Positions 9,389 to 19,051 of a stretch of 64,000 nt of DNA are shown here, one piece after another. The notes under the pieces were generated by a model. It was given only the letters and a program-made list of their open reading frames with translations, was not told the origin of the DNA and did not search any database. A program made the translations under genes and the position numbers. Origin of the DNA: Adiantum capillus-veneris (lineage: Eukaryota > Streptophyta > Polypodiopsida > Polypodiales > Pteridaceae); the NCBI GenBank assembly GCA_014529385.2, contig CM043955.1, positions 152,570,140 through 152,634,139 of the forward strand, in the 5' to 3' direction. Position 1 is the first letter of the stretch. The number at the start of each line of letters is the position of its first letter.

Positions 9389-10801
9389 ATGGCAGACACG
9401 AAGCTAGCGAAACATCAACGAAAGTTCGTCACCGAAGTGATTGTGAGACACTTCCATTACACGTCAAAGGCAGAGATTAGGCGTTCTTTAAACCCTGTCG
9501 CTCCGGAGCATTTTTATTACCTTACAGAGACTCTAACCAAGTGTGTGTTTGAGCAGATCCAGGCAGAGTTTGCACCAGCTATTTTTGACATAGACCTCCT
9601 GAAATCAGGTGCTTTAGTAAACATGGTCAAACAAACCATTGGACAGATCATGAAAACCTTTCAAGAACTGAAAAATCCTGCAATTACTTCCTTGCCAAAC
9701 ATAGCTGAGCACATACATCTTGTGCAACAGCTTTACACGGAGTTCAAAAGCAAGGAAAAGTTAGAAAGAGCAGCAAAGCGTGAAAGAGTGAAAGCCAGCT
9801 CTTCTGAAGCTGCTGTTGAACCAGAAATCATTCTTAAAACAGAGCCTGCAACGTCATCCATTGTTACATTAGACCTCTCTAAGCTACCACCTATTTTACA
9901 CCTTTTACCCGACACAGCCATCTTCAATATCCAAGCTCCACAGCTGGGAGAGGGAAGATGGGCACATGTGAAGCGTGTGGGTGTCACACATCCCGCTTTC
10001 AAAGATCAAGTGTATGCTGCAAAAGTGTTCAAATTACACTTACATGGGCCCACCATGGAGCAACAGGTCAAAGACGAAGCAACAATTTTGGATATTTCAC
10101 ATCGAGGTATTATCTACCCTCTTGCCATGGTGCGCCATGTGGAGCGACCAATGCTCATTTCACGATTTTGGAATGGCGGCCATGTGGAGCAATGGATCAA
10201 AGAATGCACTGCAGACGGTAGCCAGCCTGTCATTCGCGATTACGTACTCACTGCACGAACAGTAGAGCTATTCCAGGAGAATATTTTGCAGATCATCAAT
10301 GCTCTCCTCCAAACTCTGAAGTATATACATATGCATAACTACCTCCACAATGATCTACACTCTCAGAATATGATGCTGCATTTTGGTGAAAAAGGTGTTT
10401 ACGCCGGCATTGTGTATTGGGGTTCATGCACCAAAACAAATATGACAACCGGTTTTCCTCCTCTACGCGATATGTAGATAGAAACTAGAAAACAATATGA
10501 GAGAGATTATCCATGGGCAACCCCCGAATGTATATCTAGTAATCCTCCCTCCTGGACCAAACCTATGGATATTTATTCCATGTGTCATACATGTAAACGC
10601 ATTTTGAAGTGCTTACCAGAGCCCCAAGAACAAAGCAAGATATATTTTTTGAGTAATTTACTTGCTCATCTTGAAACCGGCAAGCGCCAAAACCCCAAAA
10701 CCCAGCCTAATGCTTTTGATCTCTCCTTATGTTTAAATGGTGCCCATAGAGTGGGTTACAACATTGTAATGACATCTGAATTACGACCAACTCATGATTA
10801 A
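9389..10801 (+). pseudogene. Divergent protein kinase-like gene carried by the hAT element (one in-frame TAG)
   Basis: The frame runs 470 codons with a single stop, TAG at 10475-10477. Residues 1-180 match no family I know and include a charged segment around residues 120-145. The kinase-like domain starts near residue 185: glycine loop LGEGRW (186-191), ATP-anchoring Lys in YAAKVFK (Lys212), catalytic loop LHNDLHSQN with Asp322 and Asn327. After the TAG come an APE-like PWATPE and a DIYSM motif of the C lobe. The DFG/DWG metal-binding Asp is replaced by Tyr343 in the motif YWG, one base from Asp (GAT to TAT). As it stands the domain should be catalytically impaired. It lies head-to-tail with the coiled-coil gene and convergent to the transposase. 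It could be transposon cargo or a captured host gene; the family is unknown to me. Confidence 0.7.
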
Positions 10802-10967
10802 TGAAAACACAGTCTCATGATTTCATCATTGTTTTACTTTTGGTGTCAGATTTAATTGTATGTTGAATTGAACAAAATATCTATATTAGCCATTCGATCT
10901 ACTGTCCAATGTCAAATTAATTGAATGGGTATTTAAAAGTAATGACATGTTCACCTGATATGCAGAT
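10802..10967 (+). other. Spacer between the two plus-strand genes, probable intron or UTR
   Basis: An A+T-rich 166-base spacer ending in CCTGATATGCAG, a plausible 3' splice site two bases before the ATG of the next gene. A GTAATG near the end of the kinase-like frame could serve as donor, which would link both genes in one transcript. That is a guess from splice-site shape only. Confidence 0.35.
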
Positions 10968-11729
10968 ATGGAAGAAGAACTCAACCACGCTGAAGCTCAG
11001 GCAATTTTTAAAGAAGAACAAGTTAGATGTGGACAAGCAGATCTTTCTACTATTGCCAACATTGAAGAAGATGAATCTGAGCTGCAGGGCGAACCATTAA
11101 CCCTTAAAGATTGCAAAAGTCTTTGCCCTAATCACTTTGTACTCCATCAAATGTTTCAAATAAGTGGCAATGCAAAAGATACAGCTCCGTTAAAGCTCTC
11201 TGATTTGCAACATAAAGGACTGGCACGTGTATTGCTGCAAAGGTTTATACGACAAGAGAGATTCCTACCAAACAACAACCAAGTAGCAATCTACTTTATC
11301 CAGCAATGCTATGTTCGATATGTTTTGCTGAAGAGAGTGGAATGGTCAGATCGTCCAGGAACCGCTGGCGTTGGACGTGGACGCATTACAAAAAAGGTGG
11401 CAGCACGCAATGCAAATAATCCAATGCCTCCTCTCAAGCGTCCTATTGTTTTACTTCCTGAAGAGTCAGAAACACTGACTGAATTAGCCAGCCAAGGATA
11501 AGACCTTGCCAGCCAAGGAGAAACACCGGACATGCTTCGTGACCGTATTCTTGAGCTTGAAATAGAGGTAAGTGATGCACAAGCAAAGCTTCAACGATAT
11601 GAATCATTGTATGGACCTTTGCCAGATGATACTACCACTTCACATAAAGATGTTGCTCAATCATCCCTTGAGCTAGGAATTACATATTTAACCATAGACG
11701 AACTTATAGCAAATCTATCAAACTCATAA
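10968..11729 (+). pseudogene. Unrecognised gene with C-terminal coiled coil, carried by the hAT element (one in-frame TAA)
   Basis: This frame has 253 codons with one stop, TAA at 11499-11501. I do not recognise a family. The N-terminal third is acidic, the middle is a hydrophobic-aromatic segment (about residues 75-122) followed by a glycine-arginine and lysine-rich stretch (GVGRGRITKKVAARN), and the end (from MLRDRILELEIEV) has the heptad pattern of a coiled coil. The stop sits in a short internal duplication in which ASQG recurs six residues later; the stop codon is one C-to-T change from a Gln codon. The basic patch and coiled coil would fit a nucleic-acid-binding oligomer, for instance a transposition accessory protein, but this is speculation. 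It follows the kinase-like gene on the same strand. Confidence 0.6.
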
Positions 11730-11996
11730 GTCACTCAGAAGCTTTTTGTAATCTAAAAATTATATCAAACTCTTTTCGATTGAGTAATTTCCCAGAACCT
11801 TGTTGTAATTTCAAACCTACATCGACTTTATGTAATTGTTATTTGACAAGATATTATCGGCAGTTTATATTTGAGTGTGAGTGAATATGTGCGTATGAGA
11901 GAGAGAAAGAGAGAGGTTTTGATGTGAACAACAACGAGATAACACTTTCTTTCATCATATACAAAAACTTGTTGAGTAAGTATTACAATGGTACTC
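11730..11996. terminator. Convergent 3' ends of cargo genes and transposase
   Basis: A 267-base, A+T-rich interval lies between the stop codons of the plus-strand coiled-coil gene and the minus-strand transposase. It must hold both polyadenylation regions; several TTTGTAAT-type elements occur but no single site can be assigned. A short GA-rich run lies at about 11899-11915. Confidence 0.5.
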
Positions 11997-14093
11997 TCAC
12001 AAATCATCTCCATCTTCAAAAACTGCAACCATATCATCTACTTCGTCCATATCTGAGCATTTTGAAACTATCTCCCATTCCATATCATCATCATCATCAA
12101 CTTCTGCAGAAATAGCTTCATGCGTTTGGAAGACTCCATATTGCTTTTGAGCGGCTCTAGTTGCAATGTTTTGAGGCTTATAAATAAGTCTCATATTGCA
12201 AAAAACATACACCAAATCAGCAGCCCGTTTAGTATGAAGTCTGTTTCGCTTTTTAGTGTGCACAAAGTCGAATGCTGACCAGTTTCGCTCACAACTTCCA
12301 CTTGATGCAGCTACTGATAAAACTCTAACTGCAATGTGTTGCAACTCCACTTTCTCTCCACCATAGTCCTTCCACCATAAAGGTGCACTTGTTTTGCCAA
12401 TGGCATCTATATGCCACGGATCCTGAAACATACCAGTTCTGTTGGCATAATCTACTCGCTGATGAAAACCTGTTTTTCCATCTTCGTGCCCTAAGAGTTG
12501 GGAGCACACTGTTTTGAAGTCGGACATAACTTCTTTGTTGGCAGATTACTGATGCATTTGAAACTTAGGATTAGATACAAAAGCCGCACCATGCAATGGC
12601 GTATGCAACTGCACCCAACTCTTGTTACCAATTGTAATCATGGTAGCTTTATCCTTTGCACCAAAACTGACATTTTCTCTTAGCTTGCGTATAGCCTCTG
12701 ACATATACCAGTAGACCCGACCAAAAATAAAAGAATCTGTGTCAACTGCTCTCAAAAGATCTACAAATGGCTTTGACACAGTTACTATTCTTTCTACATT
12801 ACGCCAAAAGACTGGCGAGTTTACTATTTGCGCACATCGACCAGCTGCTTCCTAATAACTTGGATACTTGCTGAGCCATCCATCCCATCTTCTGTCTGCT
12901 AAGGTTTCCATCAATGCAAGCTTCAACTCTTGCAAAGCAGCAAGAACATAGTATGCCGTAGCAAACCTTGTCGCGTAAAATATTTGCAAAGATTTATTTG
13001 GTGACTTGGTTCGAAAAAGAGCATACAAAAATTGATGCTCTCTAATGAATTTCACCACATGATTTGCATCCAATAAAGTTTGCTTCACACATGCCATTTT
13101 ACCAATATCTTTTAGAAGCAAATTTAAAGTGTGAGTTGCACATGGTACCCAAGAAATCTCCGGATACTTGACTTGAATAGCTCTTCCTGCTCCTTTGTAG
13201 TTGGCCGCATTATCTGTGACAATAGCAATCACATTCTTTGGTCCACCTGCCTTTGCAATTGCACGCTCATACACCCCTCCTAGGTAGGTGATAGTCTTCT
13301 CTTTCAATGAGCTGTCAATTGCTTCCACGAACATAGCCCCTCTAGGGTTAATAAGCATTACATTGATTAAAGGTTTTTTCTGAAAGTTAGTCCATCCATC
13401 CAATGCTATGGTGCATCCATATGTTGGAACAAACTCTAGAACTGTGCGTTTGAGAATGGCTTCAGTACTGTCTTTGACTTTATCAAGATATTCAGTTCGC
13501 ATCTTGTTATAGTCAGGAAGCACAAATCCTTTTTTGGATGTACTCATCAAAGCATCTTGAAATATTGGATTGCACATAGCATTGAACGATATGCCACACG
13601 CAACAAATGCTTGTGTCCATTTTAAATGCAACTCAAGCAACCATTGTTTACCTAATGCTTCAGGCATTGTCTGTCCATTGGATGACGCTTTGCCGGATTT
13701 TCTTGTGCTAGGAACTCCTCCTGATGTAGAAGCATGTCCCTGAAGAGGGTTTAATTGAGAACTTTGATCGTTTACTTGAGTGGTACACACCTCTTCTGTT
13801 GCCTCATTGCATACAGATGGTTCAATATTCGCATGAATATCTTTAGAAACATCACCTTTATGTTTAGCTGCAAGAATCAACTTTACTTTGCGAGAATACA
13901 TGGCAAATTTTTCATGAATATCTTTTGGTGGTGCCCCGCACTTTTCAACATTTTCAGGGACTTTAAATAAATGCTCTTTAATTCTGGTTGCATTACCACT
14001 GAACTCATGTCCACAAGATTTACATTTAAGTCGAGATGTATTTCTCCCAGCTTTCAACTCATGCACATAACTCCACTCTTGTCCTTTCACCAT
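11997..14093 (-). pseudogene. hAT transposase with BED zinc finger, DUF659 and hAT dimerisation domain (two in-frame stops)
   Basis: One reading frame of about 698 codons is broken only by TAG (12852-12854) and TAA (12546-12548). The N terminus has a BED finger: EWSYVHEL, then LKCKSCGHEFSG and a following HLFK...C. DUF659 follows with the RNase H-fold acidic residues in ALDGWTN and VTDNAANY and the PCATHTLNLLLKDIG motif. The C terminus has the hAT dimerisation motif SSGSCERNWSAF and RNRLHTKRAADLVYV, and ends in an unusually acidic tail (EVDDDDD and more). I prefer the Met at 14093 as start because BED proteins usually begin a few residues before this Trp; the frame extends upstream to 14156. 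Both stops are one C-to-T change from Gln codons. This copy is inactive unless spliced or read through. Confidence 0.88.
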
Positions 14094-14289
14094 GATGCAC
14101 AAAAGTAATTTTCTAGTAAAAACAAAGTCAATGATCATTTTCATAATCAAAATCAATTAAAATATTAAACTAATTTAACTAACAATGATTGAACGAAATT
14201 AAAATAATTAAAAACAATGATTGAACAAAAATACAATAATAAAAAACAATACCATTGGATTACATATAAATCGCATCGATTTATCTAAA
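14094..14289. other. A+T-rich segment between transposase start and right hairpin array
   Basis: Roughly 200 bases, very A+T-rich, contain direct repeats of AACAATGATTGAAC. It is probably the transposase 5' region or an intron. No clear TATA box can be singled out because the whole stretch is A+T-rich. Confidence 0.4.
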
Positions 14290-15089
14290 GTGCGAGCTTG
14301 TAGCTTTAACACATTACGATAATCAATAATTACAATTAAATCAAGTATTAAAATGATTATCATTATAAATTGCTATACATACAAGAGCTATAAGTGACAT
14401 TTTTAAATGTCAAAACGATAATCACTTACAATACTTGATAATTATCGTATCTATGTAAAGTGCGAACAAAAAGTTCTTACACTTTACCATAGATTTTAAA
14501 GCGATTATCTATCTACAATGCGAGTATGTGTATGCTCTCACACAGTACGGTAGATTTTGCAGTCCAAATAAAGATATTAAGAGAATATCAATATTTTTGG
14601 ACATGTTTTTCCTAAATTTTTACTCTAGTGAGAGCATAGCAGTGTGAATAGCTCTACACAAAATGTAAAAATATAATTTTGTTTCATTATAATCATTTTG
14701 AAGTGAGAGAAAATCTCTACACATCAAAATCGAACTTTAAATTACATAAAATTAATTTTTATATAATTATATTTTTAAACTAATTATTTCATGTGAGAGT
14801 ACACTCTACACACAACGATAATATCTTCCTTTTTTTTTATTAGTCACTTTCAAGTGTCAATTAATTGAACACATTGACAAGTGATTCTTATAATTACAGT
14901 TTGTATCAGGTGAGAGATTAAACTCTTCACAAAATACAAACTTTCAACTATTTACTAAGTTTTTCAAAACAAATTCATATGTTTGAATCACAAAACTTAA
15001 AATTCTATTGAATTTTAATTTTTATTAAACTCAAATTATTTTATTTTTTTACAAATTACTTTTTTTGATCGTTTGGTGAGAGTACTCAC
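14290..15089. repeat. Right hairpin array: about ten quasi-palindromes
   Basis: Inverted repeats lie at 14290-14312, 14395-14412, 14437-14509, 14511-14555, 14616-14672, 14695-14730, 14793-14811, 14843-14883, 14898-14942 and 15076-15089. Most carry a core of the form GTGAGAG...CTCTACAC; the 5' half is continuous and the 3' half has one extra base, the reverse of the left array. Many have an additional outer stem of unique sequence: AGTTTGTAT with ATACAAACT, ATTTTGA with TCAAAAT, ATTTTTAC with GTAAAAAT. The unit at 14437-14509 is nested and pairs over most of its length. Repeated half-sites near transposon ends are typical transposase-binding sites; the extra pairing is not. Confidence 0.85.
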
Positions 15090-15161
15090 ATGGACAACAC
15101 TGACTGTGAAAGCTGGTATAAGGCCTGTCGCGTGCTGCTATATATACTAACATATTCGATC

Positions 15162-15345
15162 GTTATAATTTCGTTCGAAAATAATTTCGTTCGAAAATAA
15201 TTTCGTTCGAAAATAATTTCGATCGAAAAATCAAGAAGTTATACGATTACCCGTTTATGCTGATGTGGCACCGTATAATACGGCCGTATAATTTAGATAA
15301 ACGAATAATACGCCCATTATTCGCGTATTATACGTCTCCAGAATA
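15162..15345. repeat. Right terminal region: TTCGTTCGAA tandem palindromes and GTATTATACG inverted repeats
   Basis: Four tandem units of AATAATTTCGTTCGAA occur at about 15164-15229, the last carrying the perfect palindrome ATTTCGATCGAAAT. Next come CGTATAATACGGCCGTATAAT (about 15273-15293) and an inverted repeat CGAATAAT...ATTATTCG (about 15302-15323). Gypsy protease coding sequence starts by about 15349. These would be the subterminal and terminal repeats of the hAT element. No partner copy is visible on the left, consistent with a left end outside the window. Confidence 0.6.
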
Positions 15346-15348
15346 ACG

Positions 15349-15961
15349 AATAATGCAACTTAGATGGGTATCACAAACTTGAAACCAACACCCTTTAAGG
15401 GTCAAATGGCCAATAATAGAGTTGTGTAGGCAATTGGGATGATCAAGAGTATGCAGATAAGGGTGGGGAAAGAAAAGTTCAAGAACAGCTTCCTTGTACT
15501 GGATGTGCAAGATGCATATGGGATGCTACTGGGAACTGGGACGCCCATGGCTGCAAACGGCACAGGTTGTTCACAATTATGCCAATCAGACTCTAATAAT
15601 ATAGGGCACCATTAGAAGAATTTATATCCAGACAAACAACACCAGAAACTAGAGGAAGGCACTGCGACCAGAAGAGCTTTGCCAGAAGTATGGGGTAAAG
15701 AAGATCGAGAGGATGCTGGCAATAATGAATATTTTTCCATTAGCCGAGATAGACCTAAATGCAATATTATTTGACAAGGATCAAGCTAAAAATCAAAGGA
15801 AGCAATTTTCATATCAGTTTACTAAACTGAATCCTGGAGAACGACCAGTTCAGCTAACTGGACGGCGAGAGAAACCAGTTGACTCCAAAGAAGAATTCTC
15901 ATATTCTAGTACACCAGCGGCCACTGAAGAGGTGCACTCTGAAGAAGTTACCGAAGTTTAG
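15349..15961 (+). pseudogene. Gypsy A protease C terminus and linker (degraded)
   Basis: Translation from about 15362 gives ITNLKPTPF, then VGKEKFKNSFLVLDVQ and DAYGMLLGTG; the last is the conserved protease flap and C-terminal motif of gypsy pol (xxLLGxxW). The catalytic Asp region is missing because the hAT element lies there. At least one in-frame TAG interrupts it. The following 82-codon frame (15713-15961) is the low-conservation linker before reverse transcriptase. Confidence 0.75.
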
Positions 15962-16041
15962 AATGATAGTTCAGAACTAAGAGGTCCGTCCTGGGATTAT
16001 GCTGAGAAGTCAACAAAAGGAGGACAGGTGGGCCAAATTGG

Positions 16042-17110
16042 TTGCTTCCAGATGATCAGGAAATCAAAGAATGGAATCTGGGTTCTGAGGAAAGTCCTCG
16101 ATTGATCAAAGTAAACAAGCATCTGAACCTGGGAATGAAAGAAAAAGCCCAAATCATGTTCCACAAGTACAAAGACGTATTTGCATGGAGACATACCGAT
16201 TTAAAAGTTGTAGATCCAGAGGTCTGTCAACATAGAATACCTCTAAAGCCAGATGACAGACCAGTGCGTCTCCAACGGTACATAATGAATCCAAACTATG
16301 CTAAGAAGGTCGAAGAAGAAATTAACAACCTTCTGAAGGTTGGATTCATCACAAAAGTTGCCAGTAGTGACTTGCTATTTATTATTGTGGTAGTGCCAAA
16401 GAAGAATGGAAAGCTCAGAGTTTGTGTGGATTATCGAAAGCTGAATGCTCAAACCATCAAAGATCCTTTTCCATACCTTTTACGGATATGCTTCTCGATG
16501 AGATTGCAGGCCATGAGATGTATAGCTTTATGGATGGCTATAGTGGTTATAATTAACTAAAGATTGCTCCTGAAGATCGGAGTAAAACTGCTTTTATTAG
16601 TGAATGGGGTGCATTCATGTATTTAGTCATGCCATTTGGTCTTTGCAGTGCTCCAACAACATTCCAATGTTGCATGATGGACATATTCAGTGAATTCTTG
16701 CACCAATTTCTCGCCATAATTATGGATGACTTCACTGTATTCTCAATTGAGGAGAAGTATTTTCTCTTTTTGAAAATGGTTTTCTAGTGATGTAAGGAGA
16801 AGAGGATATGTTTGAATCCATTCAAATCTATTTTCCTAGTCTAGAAGAGACAATTACTGGGGCATATAGTGTCCAAGAATGGCATAGAGATGGCCAATGA
16901 TAAAATCCAGTGTGTCCAGCAGGCCAAGGCACCCCGCACAACATCAAAGTTAAGTTCATTCTTGGATTATATCAAATTTTATAGAATATTTGTTCATATG
17001 TTTGCTTCCAAGGCATTACCATTATATGAGCTCACCAAGAAAACCAGCAAGTTCATCTAGACTAGTGAATGTGAGGAGAGCTTCCAATGTCTTAAAAATG
17101 CCATTATCAG
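16042..17110 (+). pseudogene. Gypsy A reverse transcriptase (frameshifts and stops)
   Basis: Fingers and palm are clear: KKNGKLRVCVDYRKLNAQT near 16400-16455, then after a frameshift GYSGYN followed by TAA where the family has Gln (16556-16558), EDRSKTAFI, and the catalytic box IIMDDFTVF (about 16717-16743). Thumb and connection follow to about 17110. The Trp of KFIWTSECEE is TAG at 17058-17060. Catalytic Asp residues survive but the frame is broken at least three times. Confidence 0.85.
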
Positions 17111-17625
17111 TAAAGACAGTACTCTAACAACCGAGTTGGGAGGTTATCTTCCATGTGCATGTTGATGCTTCGGGATTGGCAATGGGAGAATTACTGGCTC
17201 AACCAGAAGGGAGGACTGATTATCCTGTGTATTTTGCCAGTCGAAGATTCAGTCAAGCTGAACAAGGATACACTACTACGGAGACAGAAGCCTTAGGAAT
17301 GGTTTTCAGTGAGACCAAGTTCCGACATTATTTACTGGGCAAGGTATTTCAATTCTATGTGGATCATCAGACATTATTATTTTTCATTAACAAAGTTATT
17401 ATCCAAGGAAGATTGATTAGATGGATGATGTTCATGATGGAGTTTGAATTCTGCATATTTCACAAGCCCGGTGAATCTCATTGTGGTGTTGATTTCCTGT
17501 CCAAAAGTACTAACGGCTACTCAAAAATATCCTTGAGAGATAAGCCAGTAGATGCAGAGTTATTTCAGGTGACAGCTGAGAAAAACATAGATCCAGAATG
17601 GTATGATGTATATAAGTTCCTTTAA
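17111..17625 (+). pseudogene. Gypsy A RNase H
   Basis: An open stretch reads HVDASGLAMGELLAQPEG, then YFASRRFSQAEQGY, TTETEALGMVFS and FYVDHQTLLFF: the four motif blocks of Ty3/gypsy RNase H with the first Asp, the Glu and the second Asp in place. The HKPGESHCGVDFLSKS motif marks its end. It is in the same orientation as the reverse transcriptase but after frame breaks. Confidence 0.88.
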
Positions 17626-17639
17626 AGGAGGATTCCCAA

Positions 17640-19018
17640 AAAGTTGGACTTAGAATCAGAAGAAGGCTCTGATTATTAAGAGTCTGAAGTTCACCATCAT
17701 AGGAGGATTGCTCTATAGACTGGGAGTAGATTGGGTTCTTCAAAGGTGTGTGCCAATGGAAGGAAGAATGCAAGTTATTTTTGAAGCATATGATGGGAAT
17801 TCTGGAGGACATTTCTCCACTAATACTACTTACAAGAAGATTTTGCAGGCTCGATTATGGTGGCAAACTCTGATATCTGATGTTCAAAGTTTTTGCAAAA
17901 CCTGTGATATATGTCAGAGAATGGGCAGACCCACAACAACTGATATGACTCCACTTACTCTAGTTCAACCACTAGGAGTATTCATGAAATGGGGTCTGGA
18001 CTTTATCGTACCATTCAAGAAGGTCACTCCAAGGAAGAACCGGTATATCTTAATGACTACCTGTTATGTCACTAATGGGTAGAGACCAAGGCTCTTCTAG
18101 ACAATACTACAAAGTCCACTGTTGTTTTCCTATTTGAAAACATTATTTGTCGCTATGGATGCCCTGTTGAGATTGTGTCTGATCAAGGGACACATTTCAT
18201 CAATGATACCATGGAAATTCTGATGGAAATGCTCTTAGTTAAGCACGGGAAAGAAACTCCTATTTTCCTAGGTGCAATGGTCAGGCAGAGAGCAGTAACA
18301 AAACCATTAAGAATATCCTTACCAAGATTGTTTAGAAGGAACCACATTAGTGGGATCTTAAGCTCCAAACTACTCTATGGGCCTATAGAACAGCTTATAA
18401 AGTTACCACTAGAATGACACCTTTCAGAATGGTGTATGGAACTGAAGTTGTAGTGCTTGTTGAATTCGTGATTCCCAGTCTTTGAATGGTGGTGGAATAT
18501 GGATTAGATTTTAATCACAATCTTAAACAAAGACTGGAGGAATTAGTGTAGTTGGATGAGTTGCGACAACGTGCCATGCTGGAACAAGATATTGTTCAGC
18601 ACAACGGAGAAAGCACTGGCATGATAGAAGAATCAAAGTTAGGGAGTTCCAAAAGGGAGACTTGGTTTTGCTTTATCAATCCAAACTGGGCCCTAAGAAA
18701 CCAAATTTAAAGATAGCTTGGGCTGGTCCATATGAAGTCGATTGGGTCTTTTCCAACGGCACAGTGAGGTTAAAGGACTTATCTGGACTACTTCTGCCAG
18801 GTGTTTATAATGGGGCCAAAATTAAGCTATATTATTCTAATGACAAAGAGACCTCCAGAGAAGAAGATACTAGCATTCTAGGTACTGGTGACCAGGAACT
18901 TTTAGAACTAGCCATTGTAAACCTCTTCCATGTACAAGTAGTACCAAAACCAGTGACGGTGCCAGAAAAGTCTCAGCGTGATAAAATAGTGCCAATGGCA
19001 GAGCTAGTAAAGTATTAG
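17640..19018 (+). pseudogene. Gypsy A integrase and C-terminal region (fragmented)
   Basis: Zinc-binding residues GHFSTNTTYKKI and CKTCDICQRMG lie near 17805-17925. Core pieces are MKWGLDFIVPF (first Asp) and EIVSDQGTHFIN (second Asp, about 18180). The region around the third acidic residue is scrambled by frameshifts. The C-terminal part (18662-19018) is open: WAGPYEVDWVFSNGTVRL resembles the GPY/F module that follows the core in many gypsy integrases. No chromodomain is seen. Confidence 0.8.
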
Positions 19019-19051
19019 AGCCAATACCAGTTCTTATGGGGAAAAGGGCCA

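Larger units (their letters stand above)
7981..15345 (-). mobile_element. Large hAT-family DNA transposon with kinase-like cargo and hairpin-array ends (left end interrupted)
   Basis: A BED/DUF659/hAT transposase (minus, 11997-14093) and two plus-strand genes (9389-10801 and 10968-11729) are convergent, with stop codons 267 bases apart. Outside them lie two arrays of quasi-palindromes, 8048-9097 and 14290-15089, that share half-site sequences but have opposite asymmetry, as expected for the two ends of one element. The right terminus lies between about 15320 and 15348, where gypsy protease coding sequence starts. The left terminus is not visible: copia-1 sits directly against the left array, so the true end and the matching target duplication probably lie upstream of the window. 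The assignment to one element is inference from symmetry and gene content. Confidence 0.75.

Noticed and set aside
9389-10801. Ordinary host kinase gene
   Set aside because: It lies between the hAT arrays, has a stop and a changed DFG Asp, and is next to a gene with the same start context. Cargo of the element is the better reading, though capture from the host is possible.
10475-12854. Repair of the stops by RNA editing, or a variant genetic code
   Set aside because: U-to-C editing in ferns and hornworts is known in organelles, not for nuclear transposons. Open stretches in other elements use all three stops normally.
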